From the NCBI GenBank assembly GCA_029204225.1, contig CM055102.1, positions 37,070,585 through 37,134,584 of the forward strand: a DNA stretch of 64,000 nucleotides. The letters run 5' to 3'. Each line of letters opens with the position of its first letter. Within the stretch, counting starts at the first letter, position 1. The translations under genes were made by a program, and so were the position numbers. The stretch is from Diphasiastrum complanatum (lineage: Eukaryota; Streptophyta; Lycopodiopsida; Lycopodiales; Lycopodiaceae). The notes beneath the pieces are model-generated. The model did not search any database and was not told the origin of the DNA. It saw only the letters and a program-made list of their open reading frames with translations. This document shows, one piece after another, positions 1 through 13,426 of this stretch.

Positions 1-470
1 GATAAATGAAGCCTTTGGCAAGGCTTTAGTAAGTAGATTAGCAAGGCAATCTGAAGAAGATACATGATGTTCTCCCTTGCTTGAACCTTTTCCCTCACAA
101 AATGATGAGCAATCTCTATGTGCTTGCTCCTTGCATGGAATGTGGGATTGGTTGCTAACTTTTGGCTTGATTGGTTGTCACTGTTATATAATTGGCTGCT
201 CCTTGGCCTCCATGACTTGCAACTCCACTAAAAGCCTCTTCAACCATAAGATCTCCTTGGTTGTTGATGTTAGTGCCTTGTATTTCGACTCGATTGAAGA
301 AAGAAAAATGGTGTCTTGCTTTTTGGAAAGCCAAGACACTATGCCATTGCAAAAAAAGGTAACAAAAGCACTTGTGAACCTCCTACCCACTTTATCACCT
401 ACAAAATCAGCATCTGAATATGCCCTCAAGGCAAGATTAGATCATTGATACAATTAGAGTTCTTGGTGGC
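1..470 (-). pseudogene. copia RNase H fragment
   Basis: Minus-strand translation gives the copia RNase H core 'YSDADFVGDK', then 'SWLSKKQDTIFLSSIES' and, in shifted frames, 'ARSKHIEIAHHFVREKVQ' and a 'LLTKALPK'-like end. These are the family's usual catalytic-core and C-terminal blocks. The open frame covers only 184-429. The rest needs frame changes. It belongs with the integrase/linker relic to its right. Confidence 0.8.
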
Positions 471-759
471 CAAGATATATCTCAACACTCTTTTTGCATT
501 TTTTCAATGACAAACCAATGGTGATTGGACTGTTAGTGTAGTTAACAGTTGTTATGTACTGATTCAATTTAGTAGCTTTAGTTAAGAAGCCAGCCTGGGG
601 GCTTGTCTTAGGCCAATAATGAGATTACATCTGAATATAGCCTAAAATGTCACGTAGAGGCCAATAGTAAATTTCATGCATTTATTAGGTCTATGCCATG
701 TGGCATTTTTCATGCAAAGGGGACCAGTTACTTGTATATGTATCAGTCTCTTTGTAATA

Positions 760-1246
760 GAGATGCTTTTGCTTGTGAGCTCTTTGCTTGATGTGAGCTC
801 CTCCATCACTCTGTTACTTGTGAATGTTGTTCATGGTTTTAATGGTTGGCAATCGGTCAGTGATGGTTTCGATGGTTGGCAATCACATGTAGGCTCCTCC
901 TCAAATCTTGCAAGATCCTTGACATAAGATGTATTAGAAGCACTTTCATTGACCTTGTTGTAGTTACCTTCATCAAATGTAACATCTCTACTCACTAAAA
1001 TCTTTTTAGTGATTGGATTATAGACTCTATATCCTTTGCTATTTTCAGCATAACAACAAAGATCCCCTTTATGGAAGTAGGATCATCTTTTTTTCTTGTA
1101 TCTAATGCTTGAAAAACATAGCAAGTAGATCCGAAGATGCTAAGATCTTTGAGATTCAGCTTCTTACAAAATAGAGAATATAGATTTCTGGCGAGCATGA
1201 AAAAGCGAGCAAGTATCCATTCGAGCGAGCATGGAAAAGTGAGCAC
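760..1246 (-). pseudogene. copia integrase C-terminus and integrase-RT linker
   Basis: The minus strand reads the conserved integrase tail ('LKDLSIFGSTCYVF', 'KGIFV') and then, one frame over, 'GYRVYNPITKKILVSRD' and 'VTFDEGN', the segment that precedes copia RT. At least one frameshift separates the two parts. The catalytic D,D,E part of integrase is absent. The upstream side stops near 1246 at a 31-bp tandem duplication. Confidence 0.75.
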
Positions 1247-1300
1247 TATGTTGGATAATCCAAGTGTGAGTGAGCACTATGTTGGATAATCCAAGTGTGA
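1239..1300. repeat. 31-bp tandem duplication
   Basis: Two adjacent copies of a 31-bp unit beginning GTGAGCACTATG, at 1239-1269 and 1270-1300, with no mismatch that I can see. It sits at the broken edge of the copia relic and looks like a local duplication at a breakpoint. Confidence 0.85.
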
Positions 1301-1784
1301 GCGAGTACTATAGAAAACTACCAGAATACTGAACATGATACTTTGTGAACATGGACACACCAGAAAAGATGATAGATACCTAACAAAGACTAGCTATGAA
1401 ATAGGTTTCCTAGCACACTATTGCAATACATTTTCCATCATTATGAATATGTATCAAAATACTAAATTACTACTAGAATGGTATACATAATAAGTTTTTT
1501 AAACATGGACACATCCAAAAAAGATCATATATACCTCATAAAGAGTGGCCCATGAATTGGTTTCTGACCACATTATTGTAGTACAATTCTATTTGTAACA
1601 GTCAGATAAAAAAATAAAACACACATTTCCTATCATTGTGATTAGTTATCAATATAGTCAAATCCACACGTATCAAAGTGTTTGGACCATGAAGCATTTT
1701 TAAAAAAAAAAATTGTTGCATTGACAAATATTGATGAAATACAAATTTAGCAATAAACATGGATGTGAACCAAACAAGGAATTT

Positions 1785-2774
1785 TCATAACAATCGTGCA
1801 CGGGACAACACTCGAAAGACCTCAATTTTTGACAACATGGGTTGGTGTATGTGCATGTTATGGTTCTGATCTAATCCAAATATCCACATGTAAACAAAAT
1901 ACATATGTTTATAGGCCCAAAAACTTTTATCTCTTGTGGAACGAAACATGAAATCTGGACACCTGCAAGAGGGGTTTGTGCTTATTGTGATTCTATATGT
2001 ATGTCCCTCAATCCTTGAGTGACTTGTCTCTATCTTAAAAACTTCATGCTCTCTTGCCCTCACTACTTTTGTTGACAACACTCTTGCTGTCATGTTGGCA
2101 GCTGACTCTATTCTCTTTAAAGCTTCCTTTGATACTTGTGGCCTATAACACCCATTTCGAATGTCTTCTTGATCTTGAGGTAATGTCGTTGGAACCACTA
2201 TTTCAGTTTCCAAATGAAAACTTGCCAAAGTGAGATTCTCAACCTCTTCATTTGTTAGGTGAGTGCCGGTGACTATGGGCCAAGTGCCTGGAGCCATTCC
2301 AGGTATTGCTTGAATGCTCCAATAGGGATTCCATGTGTGTTGAACATTGTTGCTGCAAAAGTACATGAATTGTTCTTTTTTCCATGCGTTGTATTGTAGC
2401 ATACCAAAGAAACAAGGAGCGAGTTTTCCCTTTTATCCTCCAGCCATCTTTTGGATACATCTCTCTTTTCCTTTTAGCCATCCCATACATCTAATGTTGC
2501 TTCTAGGAGGTAATCTTCTAATTGCCTAGAGTGCATCATTCACATTTCTCTCAACAACACTTTCTCCATTTTGTGCTACTATCTCCACCTCATTTTGTTG
2601 GGCAGCACCTATAATTTCTGGTTCTTCTTCTACAGTCACTCTTCTACGTTCACCACAAACACTGTGCTTTCGAGTATGTGTGGTGTACTCAGGTCTATGG
2701 CTATCATAATCATTCACACCCTCCACATCTACTGGATTTCTTATTCTTCTAAAAGTTGTGCTATCACCATGCAT
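1785..2774 (-). pseudogene. MuDR-like transposase C-terminus, SWIM-like finger (copy 1)
   Basis: Two open pieces on the minus strand: 2526-2774 (acidic linker) and 1785-2402. The second ends with a SWIM-like zinc-finger region, 'SCRCPDFMFRSTRDKSFW' followed by 'AYKHMYFVYMW'. SWIM domains use CxC...CxH. Here the third Cys is Tyr (YKH), in both copies in this window. The protein ends with 'VFRVLSRARLL'. SWIM-like fingers at the C-terminus are typical of MuDR/FAR1 transposases. The Cys-to-Tyr change and the upstream stops argue against activity. Confidence 0.7.
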
Positions 2775-2804
2775 TTGTAGGTTTCTGATCCATGTTAGTT
2801 TCAG

Positions 2805-3110
2805 TCACAGCATGTTGCACCACACGATTAACAAACCTAGGTTGAGGTGTTGTGTTTGCTCTGCAAAACACCCGATCAACGAGATCTTCAAACTTGGTCC
2901 ACGTCCTATGTGTCTTCCCTTGTTGAATAAAATTTGTTTGGTTGTTTGCAAAATGGCATTTGCAAGATCTATCACAACAGCATCATAGAGAGAAATTTGT
3001 TTTCTTTGTCCTTCTCCAACTAACCAACTGCCATGCACTGACTCCGCTAAATTTGTTCGCGGTGTTCTCGCTAGGTCCTCAACATTATCAACATTGACGA
3101 TCTGCAACAA
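2805..3110 (-). pseudogene. MuDR-like transposase, post-core exon (copy 1)
   Basis: Open on the minus strand with 'TPRTNLAESVHGSWLVG' and 'YDAVVIDLANAILQ'. In transposases of this type the 'TNNLAE' block carries the catalytic Glu, and here E is preserved (NLAES). The exon begins after a CAG acceptor in a T-rich tract. A frameshift follows 'RGPSLK', where the sequence moves to another frame for the next ~100 residues. The copy 2 counterpart (45636-46004) has a TAA inside the same NLAES block, so copy 1 is the better preserved copy here. Confidence 0.65.
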
Positions 3111-3194
3111 GTAAAAAATTAAAATAAATATATTATTCTACGTGCTTCATAAAAATATGTGTATCATATGCAAGGTTGAAATAATTTCATAGTT

Positions 3195-3430
3195 CTGTGT
3201 GAATTTTAAGGCTTTTCTCCCAGTGAAACAAACACGATCTCTCTCTACCATCCATAGTTTATTGTTGATTGTATACTTTTTTGATTGCACGCCAGTTCGC
3301 TTGTGTCTCATCTGCCATAAATCCATGAAAATTTAGTCGATTGTGATTATTTTTCGTCACCACTGCATTGAGCTTCTCCCAAAACAAGACTTAGCTCCCT
3401 CATCTTCTTCTTTCATTTCACACATTGCTA
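3195..3430 (-). pseudogene. MuDR-like transposase, core exon (copy 1)
   Basis: The minus strand reads 'FWEKLNAVVTKNNHN', then 'FHGFMADETQANWRAIKK', 'DGRERSCLFHW' and a stop. A 'FMAD..QANW' aspartate block followed by a C-(2)-H-W block is the layout around the second catalytic Asp and the C/DxxH motif of MuDR/hAT-type DDE transposases. A stop interrupts the segment between the two blocks in this copy. The same exon in copy 2 lies at 39371-39689. Confidence 0.65.
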
Positions 3431-3546
3431 TTGTGAGCAATTCTTGCAAGCTGTTCAAGAGAGAATACATTGTTAGCTGGCAACAATAAGATACAGATCT
3501 GTAATAAAAAAATATGATAGAATCATGACAACTTTATTAAATATAC

Positions 3547-5015
3547 TTACTTTGGATCATACACATGGGCAGCCATTGTCACCCATCCATTTACTCTGTG
3601 TGTGAGATCAAACATTATCCAAGCTCTTTTTAAATCGCCAGATCCTTCTCTATTCATCCGGACAACAAGGTCCACCCCAGAGGCATCACCTTTTGTGGAC
3701 ATCTTGAACACATGACACCTATCTGTATCTCCTCCTTGTCTTGGAAATAGCATACCATGAAAAAAATCATAGCGACAAGTTCTCTTGAGATTCAACAATG
3801 AGTCTCGAGAATTGGATGGAGGACACAAGTCTTTGTTTGCAATGTTTACCATCCTCCAAAATCCAATTTGCATAACTAGAGGCTGAAACTCCTTTGCCAC
3901 TCTACCTATGTCCACATCTGTCATTTCATCTCCTCCAGTGACACCGGTTGTAATAGGGTCTCTTGCTATTTCCATTTGAATTTTTCTGGGACCAGCTCCT
4001 CTGTCTATTTAAAGTATATTTGCTACTTTATCTCTTATTGTTTCTAATCTTTGTTTGCTCATCCCTGTGCGAACAGGATGGTCATGTAATCCTGACTGTA
4101 TCACTAGTTTAGTTTCTCTTGAGTTTTCAATAATTACGTAATAGACCACAAGATGCATACACTAATACATATTGGCACAAACTTGCAATAAAAACACCTA
4201 AGAGAGCCATATCGACCAACACACTTAGAGAATTCTGGACAAACTTTGAGTACTTGTCCAGAAAAATGAGGTGTGTTTGGTAGTCCCTTTCTATCTCTCC
4301 CTCCACAGTTTTGATTGGGACACTCGTACAAACCTGCACATATGCTTTTGCGCACCTTTCCATTAAAAACAACATTTGATGTCAGTGGTTTGGTCCACAA
4401 ATGGCCATCATATTTTTGCTGCATGCCATCCCACGTACTACAAACATCATCCACCCCTGGGAGTTCAAAAGCAATGTTGCCAACATACTCCACATGCAGC
4501 TCAGACACGCGTACAGTCTTGTCACATGCAGATAAAAGTCTCCACAACGTTCCATCGTTTTCTCCCATTAGTATCTGCTCAGTTGTAGAGTGCTCAAAAA
4601 CATGTTTTGTCTTCTGTGGATTATTACCATGCACCCCCAAATTTTTGCCATCAAAACACTAATCATCTTCAAGGGCAGTTTTCTTCGCATTAGCACTAGA
4701 ATTTGCACTATCCACAAGGATGAAATCATCATTGCAAGTTGATTTGCTCTACTTCACGCAATATATGTTGGTCAAAGATTTCTCCAGCACAAATATTTTC
4801 GTTCCATCTACTGCCACGAGTGGCTGCACTTCTATCTCTTCCTCAAATGAAGAATTTTCGTGCATCAGTATTCCAAAAATCTTCACTCCTGTACTTTTCA
4901 CCTTCAAAACATCTTCCAAAAAAGCATTGGTAAGAATAGCTTTCCTGCTATGTTGCCAAGAAAGCTCTGTGCAGGTCCCATTGGTGTTCTCATGTTAGAC
5001 CTTGATACTTTCCAT
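3547..5015 (-). pseudogene. MuDR-like transposase, N-terminal exon (copy 1)
   Basis: The ATG at 5015-5013 matches the start of the copy at 37853. The frame is stopped almost at once by TAA in copy 1, by TAG at the position shared with copy 2 ('NIYCVK' then stop), and by TAA before 'DRGAGP'. Between the stops are long open pieces: 4134-4640 with a Cys-rich segment ('ECPNQNCGGRDRKGLP', then 'KCVGRYGSLRCFYC'), which could be a zinc finger of the kind that precedes MuDR cores, and 3547-3975 ('MEIARDPITTGVTGGDEM' onward). The exon ends at 'HVYDPK' at a GT donor, which fits the intron seen in copy 2. Non-functional as it stands. Confidence 0.7.
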
Positions 5016-5864
5016 TTTGTCTTGGTCTGTAGTCTTTCTTCCAAAATGATCCTTTCTGTTTGTTTCAAGTTGTTTCTCTCCTATCACAAGTACAAGGATA
5101 CTCTCTGTGTCGTTCTATGACACTTTTCTTGTTTTTTGTATCAGTAGTTGAATGTAGCAAAGTCTTTTTGTGTTTTAAAACAACAAATCTCACTTTGAGT
5201 TTTATAAATATATTCTTATTTTAATACATGCTTCATTTTCTACACAAGTTAATATTTAAATTTTTTAGCCACTTTTATTTTACAATAGCTCATTTTATTA
5301 TATGGGGCATACTCTCTTATACACACACACACACACTCATCCATCCTTCGTTTTTTTGAGCTTTTTTTTATTGCTTCTCTTTATCTATTTATCACTTTTA
5401 CTTGTTTTCATTTTTAATGATTTTTTTGATTATATGATGTTCTTGTATTTTTTTTCTTTTGTTTTTATTTTAATTATTGTATTTTATTTGTAATCATTTC
5501 TCTATATCGAGATCATTTATCTTTTCAATCTCTATATCTCCATATCCTTCTAAATAAAGGAAGTGATGTACAAATGTAGCTATTTTAAAGAGTAGCCATG
5601 AAATTCTATGGCATGTTCAAATGTCATAATCAATTTTCAAATGATAGTTATATCAGACAAATTAGAGTTATTTTTACTACGTTACTATTTTTAATAAGTT
5701 TGTTAAATAGCAATAAGCTATTTTTAGCAACACTCATAAGTGACTTTGATGGATGATAATATCGACAGTTGCTAAGTAGTTTTATTAAATGGCAATTTTT
5801 TGCCATATTGTAATAATGAAATGTACTTTATATCATGATTAATAAAAGATGCCCAGGTACCTTT

Positions 5865-7831
<1,967 letters not shown>

Positions 7832-7845
7832 TAATTTTCATCTAC

Positions 7846-8140
7846 TCATGGATTTCCAAAGTTTGATGGTTTCTTGTGGCAAGATGGAGATGGAGGCTCA
7901 TTCATGGAGTTTCATGGTGGATACATGGCAACAAAGGACAAAGAAGGAGGAGACATGCAAGCAAATGTTGATCACTCACATCTATTATTTGTTTGCTATG
8001 TTTATAGCATGGAGGAATCATCTCATTTACATTCTATTTGGTTCTTCATGTTCTAGTTACATCTTGACATGTAAAATTGATGTAAGAAATAGCGAAGCAT
8101 CCCAAGTGGACATTATTCTCTATATCAATTGTGGAAACTA
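7846..8140 (+). pseudogene. Duplicated gene-tail fragment, unrecognised (copy 1)
   Basis: Shares DNA and protein similarity with 61830-62250 on the minus strand. Both translate to a 'GSFMEFHG'/'GSFMEIHG' block preceded by a Gly/Asp-rich stretch and followed by a Met/Gly-rich tail, then an AT-rich segment with TGTAAAATTGATGTAAG-like sequence resembling a 3' UTR. I do not recognise the protein. Similarity starts within a few bases of the MuDR-like element's right end, so that element probably landed in it or moved next to it. No intact frame with a start is visible. Confidence 0.45.
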
Positions 8141-8184
8141 TTTTTGATCATTAGAAAGAAGGTATATTCTTAGGATGGAGATCA

Positions 8185-8240
8185 TTCTAAAGTTAGATCA
8201 AAGTTCTATGGTAAAGCTAAAACTAGTTGAAGAGGGAGTG
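8185..8240 (+). mobile_element. copia 3' end: pol tail and polypurine tract
   Basis: Reads 'KLKLVEEGV' then stop, the same ending as the intact Copia-A protein at 40364-44314 ('MLKLVEEGV'). The GAAGAGGGAG run at about 8231-8240 is the polypurine tract that primes plus-strand synthesis, and the stop codon lies in the first bases of the LTR, as in Copia-A. Only this tail of the internal region remains. Confidence 0.75.
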
Positions 8241-8690
8241 TGAGAAATTATCAACTAGTTTAGGTAAAATTGATCATAGTTGAAAAATTGCCAAATACAC
8301 AATTGAGGCCAATATATTAGACTTAGAGTTAGACTTTTCAGATTTTATTAGTCTAAATTTCATTTGAATAGACACTTTTTGAAATTGTGAGAAAGTGTGA
8401 GTTTGAGTAGATTCAAATTTAAATGTTGGGTACATTGAATCTAGACCCAAAAATAGTAGGGTTTACATTTTGGAGGGAAAGCCAAGTGGCCAAATAGGGT
8501 TTGGACCTGTTATAAAAGGATGTAACTCGTAATGAAGCAGATCTTCTCTCTTCTCTCTTCTCTATCTCATTTCATGCTTATACATGGTTCTCTTGGATTC
8601 TATTATCCATTGGTGCACTTTACTTGTGATTGCTTGCATTCTATGTGTAGAATGATCATTAAATGTTATTTTTAGATCCACACATGTCAA
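8241..8690 (+). mobile_element. copia 3' LTR (right end approximate)
   Basis: Starts TGTGAGAAATTATCAACTAG directly after the polypurine tract, resembling the Copia-A LTR start. A TATA-like TTATAAAAGG lies at about 8512 and a pyrimidine-rich CTTCTCTCTT stretch at about 8545, as expected for a promoter region and R/U5. The right end is a guess near a TGTCA at about 8690. No second copy exists in the window to fix it. Confidence 0.6.
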
Positions 8691-8844
8691 ATATGGTAGC
8701 TTGCTGTTTTTTTACAGACAACAAGTCATTTTTATATTATGATTCAGATTTGATCAAGTTCTATTAGAGTTTGCATCTCATTCATAGAGTAGATGCTGAT
8801 TTTTCTACATTGGCAGCATTGTTGATTTGTTCTCTTTCTAACCC

Positions 8845-9345
8845 AAGATCAGTTTATGGATTGGATCATCAATGATCTGAATTATTTTACACACTTCAAG
8901 CAAAGGGGAATGGTAAAGAGTGATGCTGATCCTAATCTTTACATTCTAAGAAAAGATTAAGATATAGTGCTCCTTGTGTTGTACCGGGATGATTTGACTA
9001 TTACAGGAAGTAATGAGAGCTTAATTGATGAAATCAAATCATATCTTTTCAATGCTTTTGACATAAGTGATCTAGGATTGATAAAAGCATTAAGGATGTG
9101 GAGCTTTTTCAAGTTGTTCTCTAATGTAGTGCAAAGCTTTGATATTCAAAAGAAATTGCCAATTATGGAGGATTTTCAAGAGATCTTGGTGAATGAGAAG
9201 TTTAGGTTTCTATCAAGCGGTGGATCTACTTCTGCATCTCAAGTCGGAGAAGAGGGATCTATGTCCATCAAAGACAAGTTCAAGGGAAAAGGCAAAAGCA
9301 AGTGGTCAAAGGGTCAAAATCAAGGTGAGCCTTCTGTCGGCAAGA
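8845..9345 (+). pseudogene. Chimera of copia RT fragment and copia gag fragment
   Basis: The first part (8845-9090) reads copia RT: 'DADPNLYILRKD', a stop, then 'IVLLVLYRDDLTITGSNES' and 'DISDLGLI'. The catalytic YVDD is changed to YRDD. At about 9090 the same open frame switches to a copia gag C-terminus: 'QSFDIQKKLPIMEDFQEIL', 'FRFLSSGGSTSASQVGEE' and 'KFKGKGKSKWSKGQNQGE', closest in this window to the gag of Copia-A and of the relic at 60 kb. RT joined directly to gag is not a normal element order, so this is a recombination product. Confidence 0.75.
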
Positions 9346-10160
9346 AGTGTTGGCCCGTATTTCCCTTCTATGTAGTGGCTAGGTCTAATCAAAAGTTCAG
9401 GTCGTATTATAGTGGTATACCGGTTGTCCACCTTTTAAGTTTTACAAGCTTACAACTGAAAATGAAGAATTTAAAAAAAGGAGAGCACCAAGGCTTCCCA
9501 ACTGGTGCTCGAAACTTAATCTAAGCTTGCCTAACCCTTCCCAACTAGCCAAGATCCACTAAATAACTAAATTTTGCTAAGGCTTACCTAACTAGCAAGA
9601 TGTTTAATCTAAATCCTACCGAACACCCAAAGGGAGATGGAAATAAGATTGCGGCTAACTAAGCATAAAACATGAAAAGCATGCCACAATGAAAAACCTA
9701 TCAAAAGAGCCAAGAGGAGGCCTGAACACCTTTCCTCAAGCTATGCACCTTCCAAAAGGAACACAATAAAATGGATAATCTCAAGAGAGCAAATTAGCAT
9801 AATTTCAAATTGTTATTTACAAGGAAAATGCCTCTCTTCTTATAGCAAGAAGGGCCTTTTATAGGTTTCCACTAACTTATGGGATTATACTTCTACCTTG
9901 CCATTCTAAGGCTTCACAACTTCTAACTTAGAAAGTTTAAGTTTAACTTAGAACTTAAGATAAGTTAGAATCTTTTAAGTTTCTAAGCTTAAGTTTCTAA
10001 CTTAAGTTGTTAACTTAGAAATTTAGAATTTTTTTAAGCTTCTACCCATGGTCTTATACCACACATGCCATAGTAGAAGTTCATTAACAAGTACGGACTT
10101 ACAATACACATGCCACGGTGTTTTATTTCTTATATTTTTGTTGCTAACATTATCCTCGTC
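9346..10160. other. AT-rich intergenic stretch, no gene seen
   Basis: No coding signal that I can support. From about 9900 to 10040 there are many short variants of AACTTAGAA/TTCTAACTTAAG, a low-complexity inverted-repeat-rich patch. The sequence could be decayed LTR. Confidence 0.5.
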
Positions 10161-10244
10161 CTTATTTGATTGATGTTCCCACACCAATGGCAATGTAAAG
10201 AACCTCGCTCCCTATGGTGTGGGAGGAGTCAAAGTCGGTGTAGC

Positions 10245-10619
10245 TTATAGATGTGGAACATTTTGTAAAGTGCTGCTCCATGGGAGATGAAGCTTTGAAG
10301 AAGTATGAGCGTCTCCAGAAGATTTGGCTCTTTGACGGGTTGTATTTCCAATTGCCCACGCTGATGATTCAATGGATGATGTACAAGAGCTTGGGTTGTT
10401 GAATATGGTATAAAAACAACACAAGGTGTGAATGAATGATAATGAGATGAAGATGAGGGTAAGTGGTAAGATGTGAGTAAGATATGGGGCGGTGGTGCAG
10501 GTGAATGAATAGATCAAAGGTTTGTTGCTCATAGTTGTCTCTTGAAAACATAATGTTGATAGAACTGTGGCTATTGATTGCAGCTTCTTTGAGGTCAATT
10601 GTACCGTTGAGAGCTCCAT
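10245..10619 (-). CDS. Open frame, unrecognised (doubtful)
   Basis: A 124-codon minus-strand frame rich in Ser/Thr with a hydrophobic centre ('LTHILPLTLIFISLSF'). No family recognised. The first third and last third have different composition, and the middle is AT-rich like the flanks, so this may be two small exons with an intron or chance. No conserved copy exists elsewhere in the window. Confidence 0.15.
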   Translation of the reverse strand: MELSTVQLTSKKLQSIATVLSTLCFQETTMSNKPLIYSFTCTTAPYLTHILPLTLIFISLSFIHTLCCFYTIFNNPSSCTSSIESSAWAIGNTTRQRAKSSGDAHTSSKLHLPWSSTLQNVPHL

Positions 10620-11345
10620 GATTGCTTGGAGTAGAGGTTTGAATGATTCTCCTGTTTTTTTTTTTTTTGAAATAGTAGTGGCCTTTGAATGGTCAACAAG
10701 TGAATAACTTGTCTATTTCTTTAATTGCGAAAACACCATTTGTTGTTTTGTGAAAAACCTCCAAGGTCCTTTTGATTATATGCTTGTCATTGCTCGACAG
10801 GGAGCATAGATTGAAGAGGAATATAAGCTCTGCTACGATCGTAATGTTGAGAACATGCATAGAGAATTGTAAAGTAGAGAAATATTTCCAATAAATTAGG
10901 TAAACCCTAACATATTCCCTAACAAACAATTTCTGACATTTAGTTGAAACTTGTCTTTATTTAAAATAGGATTTTGCATTGCATTCAACTCAAACAAAGT
11001 CCCTGTGATTTTGTGCGCAGATCAATCGAGAGTAAGAGGAAAATTGATCAAGAACTTGAGCAAGAGGAAGGATTGGCGGTGGCGGCAAGGACCGGTGACA
11101 ACCGCGAAGGTGATGATGATAAAAAAGAAGGCAGTCACAGAGGCGATGCTTTCTTCTCAAATGAAAACTAAAGCTGCACAAATGTAAATAATTTTTTGAA
11201 AATAGAATCCATGTACAGTATAAAATAGAATACGTAGCACAAATAGGGAACAATTTTGATCAATGCTAGTGCTCACCTAAGAAGCACAAGAATCCAATCT
11301 CAAAAATGAGAGGACGCTTATATGTATTTTTCAAACAGAAAAATA
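10620..11345. other. No supported gene; a short basic frame only
   Basis: A T-run lies at 10652-10667. A 78-codon plus-strand frame (10951-11187) rich in Lys/Arg is open but unrecognised and has no second line of evidence. Otherwise nothing is seen. Confidence 0.3.
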
Positions 11346-11382
11346 GGGGCCTCGTGGGTGCAAATGAGCACCCACGAGCCCC
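11346..11382. repeat. Short perfect hairpin
   Basis: GGGGC(C)TCGTGGGTGC, a six-base loop, then GCACCCACGAGCCCC: a 15-bp stem with one extra C in the left arm. It lies just outside the CGACATTTA-type repeats at 11400-11550. Confidence 0.7.
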
Positions 11383-11399
11383 CAAAGATTTTTTAATCC

Positions 11400-11550
11400 A
11401 AACTAAATGTCGACGTCCACCCGAAACCTAAAAACTTAATAGCGACGTCTTTGCGACACTTAAATAAATGTCGCTATATTTCTGTTGCATAATCAAGTAA
11501 ACATCGTCGGGCGACATTTATGTAACGTTCGGCGATACTGTAGGAAGAGG
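11400..11550. repeat. Subterminal-type repeats (CACTA-like)
   Basis: Repeated, mixed-orientation motifs around GCGACATTTA, TGTCGCTATA and CGTCGGGCGACATT, which also occur at 23223-23610. CACTA elements carry such short repeats near their ends. A CACTA gene fragment starts 370 bp downstream, which supports the reading. Confidence 0.5.
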
Positions 11551-11916
11551 CTGATGAAACACCATATTTTGTTTTTCTAATAGCCAAATCGCAATATCTT
11601 CTTTTGTCTGCTTCTTTGGCATCATGACAAATTGGATGATTTATCCAATTCCTTCAAGATCATATTTTGGCATTGCATCTGACTATGCTGACCTGACAAT
11701 TTTGTCATGTTGTTGGATGGTCAATTTGTTGTTCAATCCAAACGCTTCGATGATAACCATTAATCTTGAATTTGAATTGTTATCCACCATAGGCCGGGAA
11801 GATTGGTCTATATAAGGATATTTGTAACGATGATGTTTTGATTGACGGGGTTGAATGTTAACATAACTGACATTGAAGATAGGAGTATCCAAATCAGTTG
11901 ATTCAATGGTAGATTC

Positions 11917-12596
11917 ATGGCTATCAGTGTCATGTATATTGGGCTCACAATGTTCCGCATTGACACAATTGATTGTTGCCAAGTTGTGGCTCTAGTTGAT
12001 GATATCCGTAGCTTTGGTATAGTGGCCCTTCTCTTCGATGTCATGGTAATTTTCAAGAATAGACTCGAGACTAATGGCAAATACTTTATTTTTGACGTAA
12101 AATGGTTTAAGGTCATCTATCATGGAAGCAACACCACGATTAGAAATAATAACTCAAAGTTTTTTCAGATCGACTCAACAAAATGTATATCGATGGACTC
12201 TCATGACACTTTAGTATTGCTACGACATTGCGAACAAGTGAGACTTCAAATTTTCCATGTCATTAATATTCGTAATCCAATTATTTATGTATCAATCTTA
12301 TAAGACTAACTGATTTTTTTTTAATTCTTTGGCAAATTATATTCCATCCAGATCGAATAGACCCAAGATGGTGGTATGTGATCCAACTTAATGCAAGAAA
12401 ACGACGTGTGTTTGAGGAAAAAGATATTGTTGAATTGGATACACAACACTACGAACCATCACCCAATTTTAGCGACGTTTTAAAAGAACCTGGACCACTC
12501 ATCCGAACTCCAAATGATGTCAAAATGATGGGAGAAGAAGGTACAAATGAAAATGATGACCTACAATTGTACAAGACCAAATTGGGGGTAATTTGA
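11917..12596 (+). pseudogene. CACTA transposon gene, C-terminal (DUF4216-type) fragment
   Basis: The plus strand reads 'DVKWFKVIYHGSNTTIRN', 'FQIDSTKCISMD', 'VLLRHCEQV' and, after 12303, 'IDPRWWYVIQLNARKRRVF' with an acidic tail. The series 'KWF', 'CEQV/F' and 'DP.W..V' is the C-terminal domain usually joined to Tnp2 transposase in plant CACTA elements. The gap between CEQV (12240) and the 'DPRWW' block (12362) has a GTGAGA donor-like and a TTCCATCCAG acceptor-like sequence, but the reading phase does not fit cleanly, so an intron is only possible. The catalytic part is absent. Confidence 0.6.
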
Positions 12597-13426
12597 GGCA
12601 CCCACGTTTGGATGAGATAGAATTAGAAGAAGAGGAGATTGAATATGAGGGTAGCTCACATCATCAAAGAGACACAATAAAAAATTTACGATTATATCTA
12701 GTCCTAGATTTAGATGAGTGTCAAGACTTGTGTGATGACGAGAATGATGTAAATGATGAGAATGATCTATGATTATTAATACTTGAATTCACTTGCACTC
12801 ATTTTTTTTTAATATTCATCGCAATACCAGTTTTCATGTATACTTTTATAGATAGAGTTGAATGTGATAATTATAATACCCGAACCTTGCGGGTATGTCC
12901 TATTTCAGAATGTCACCACATATTCCCTCCCTACGACGTGTAGGTTTTTCCAGACAAGTTGGAAAGATTAGAACCTCGCCTTTAACGAGAGAAAAGTAAG
13001 GGCTATACACCTTCCTAGAATTGGGAATTTTAATTATCTACATTTCACCTTTGCATAGTAACTAATTGCTAGTGTATGTGGTAAAATACGATATTGCTTT
13101 GAACAAAATGAAAATGATGAATTACATTTAATTTCTTACTATGTTAGATAACGTATTCCAATAATAAAAAAAATTGAAACAACACAAACTCACCGATAAA
13201 CTCACTCGAAGCTTAAGTGCAAACGTGCAATTGCTCGCTCTTTAAACGCTTGCTCTCTTTTTCCTAAATATTTTTGTCACATGCACAAGCAATTACAAAA
13301 TGACACTATATTACACAATTGAACCATTATTATAAGCAAATTCAAACATACAATTACCATCAAACACTATCTAGTCATCTAGTACTCTAAATCTTAATCA
13401 AAACACACTCACTCACACTCACACAC

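Larger units (their letters stand above)
1..1246 (-). mobile_element. Degenerate Ty1/copia retrotransposon, RT deleted
   Basis: Reading on the minus strand, the right part (about 760-1246) matches the end of a copia integrase and the linker before RT: a 'FGSTCYVF' block, a 'DTRKKDDP' block and, after a frameshift, 'SRDVTFDEGN'. The left part (1-470) matches copia RNase H. Reverse transcriptase (normally about 1.2 kb) should lie between them but only about 250 bp of unassigned sequence (about 500-750) is present. Stops and frameshifts run throughout, so this is a fossil. The window edge cuts the 3' end, so the LTRs are not visible. Confidence 0.8.

Noticed and set aside
4315-4662. Plus-strand frames opposite the transposase exon
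   Set aside because: Shadows of the minus-strand transposase. The protein similarity between the two copies follows the transposase strand.
5302-5493. Hydrophobic 63-codon frame resembling a membrane protein
   Set aside because: AT-rich low-complexity DNA inside the MuDR-like element. A similar frame at 37329-37526 is just the duplicate copy, and transposase reads on the same strand block.
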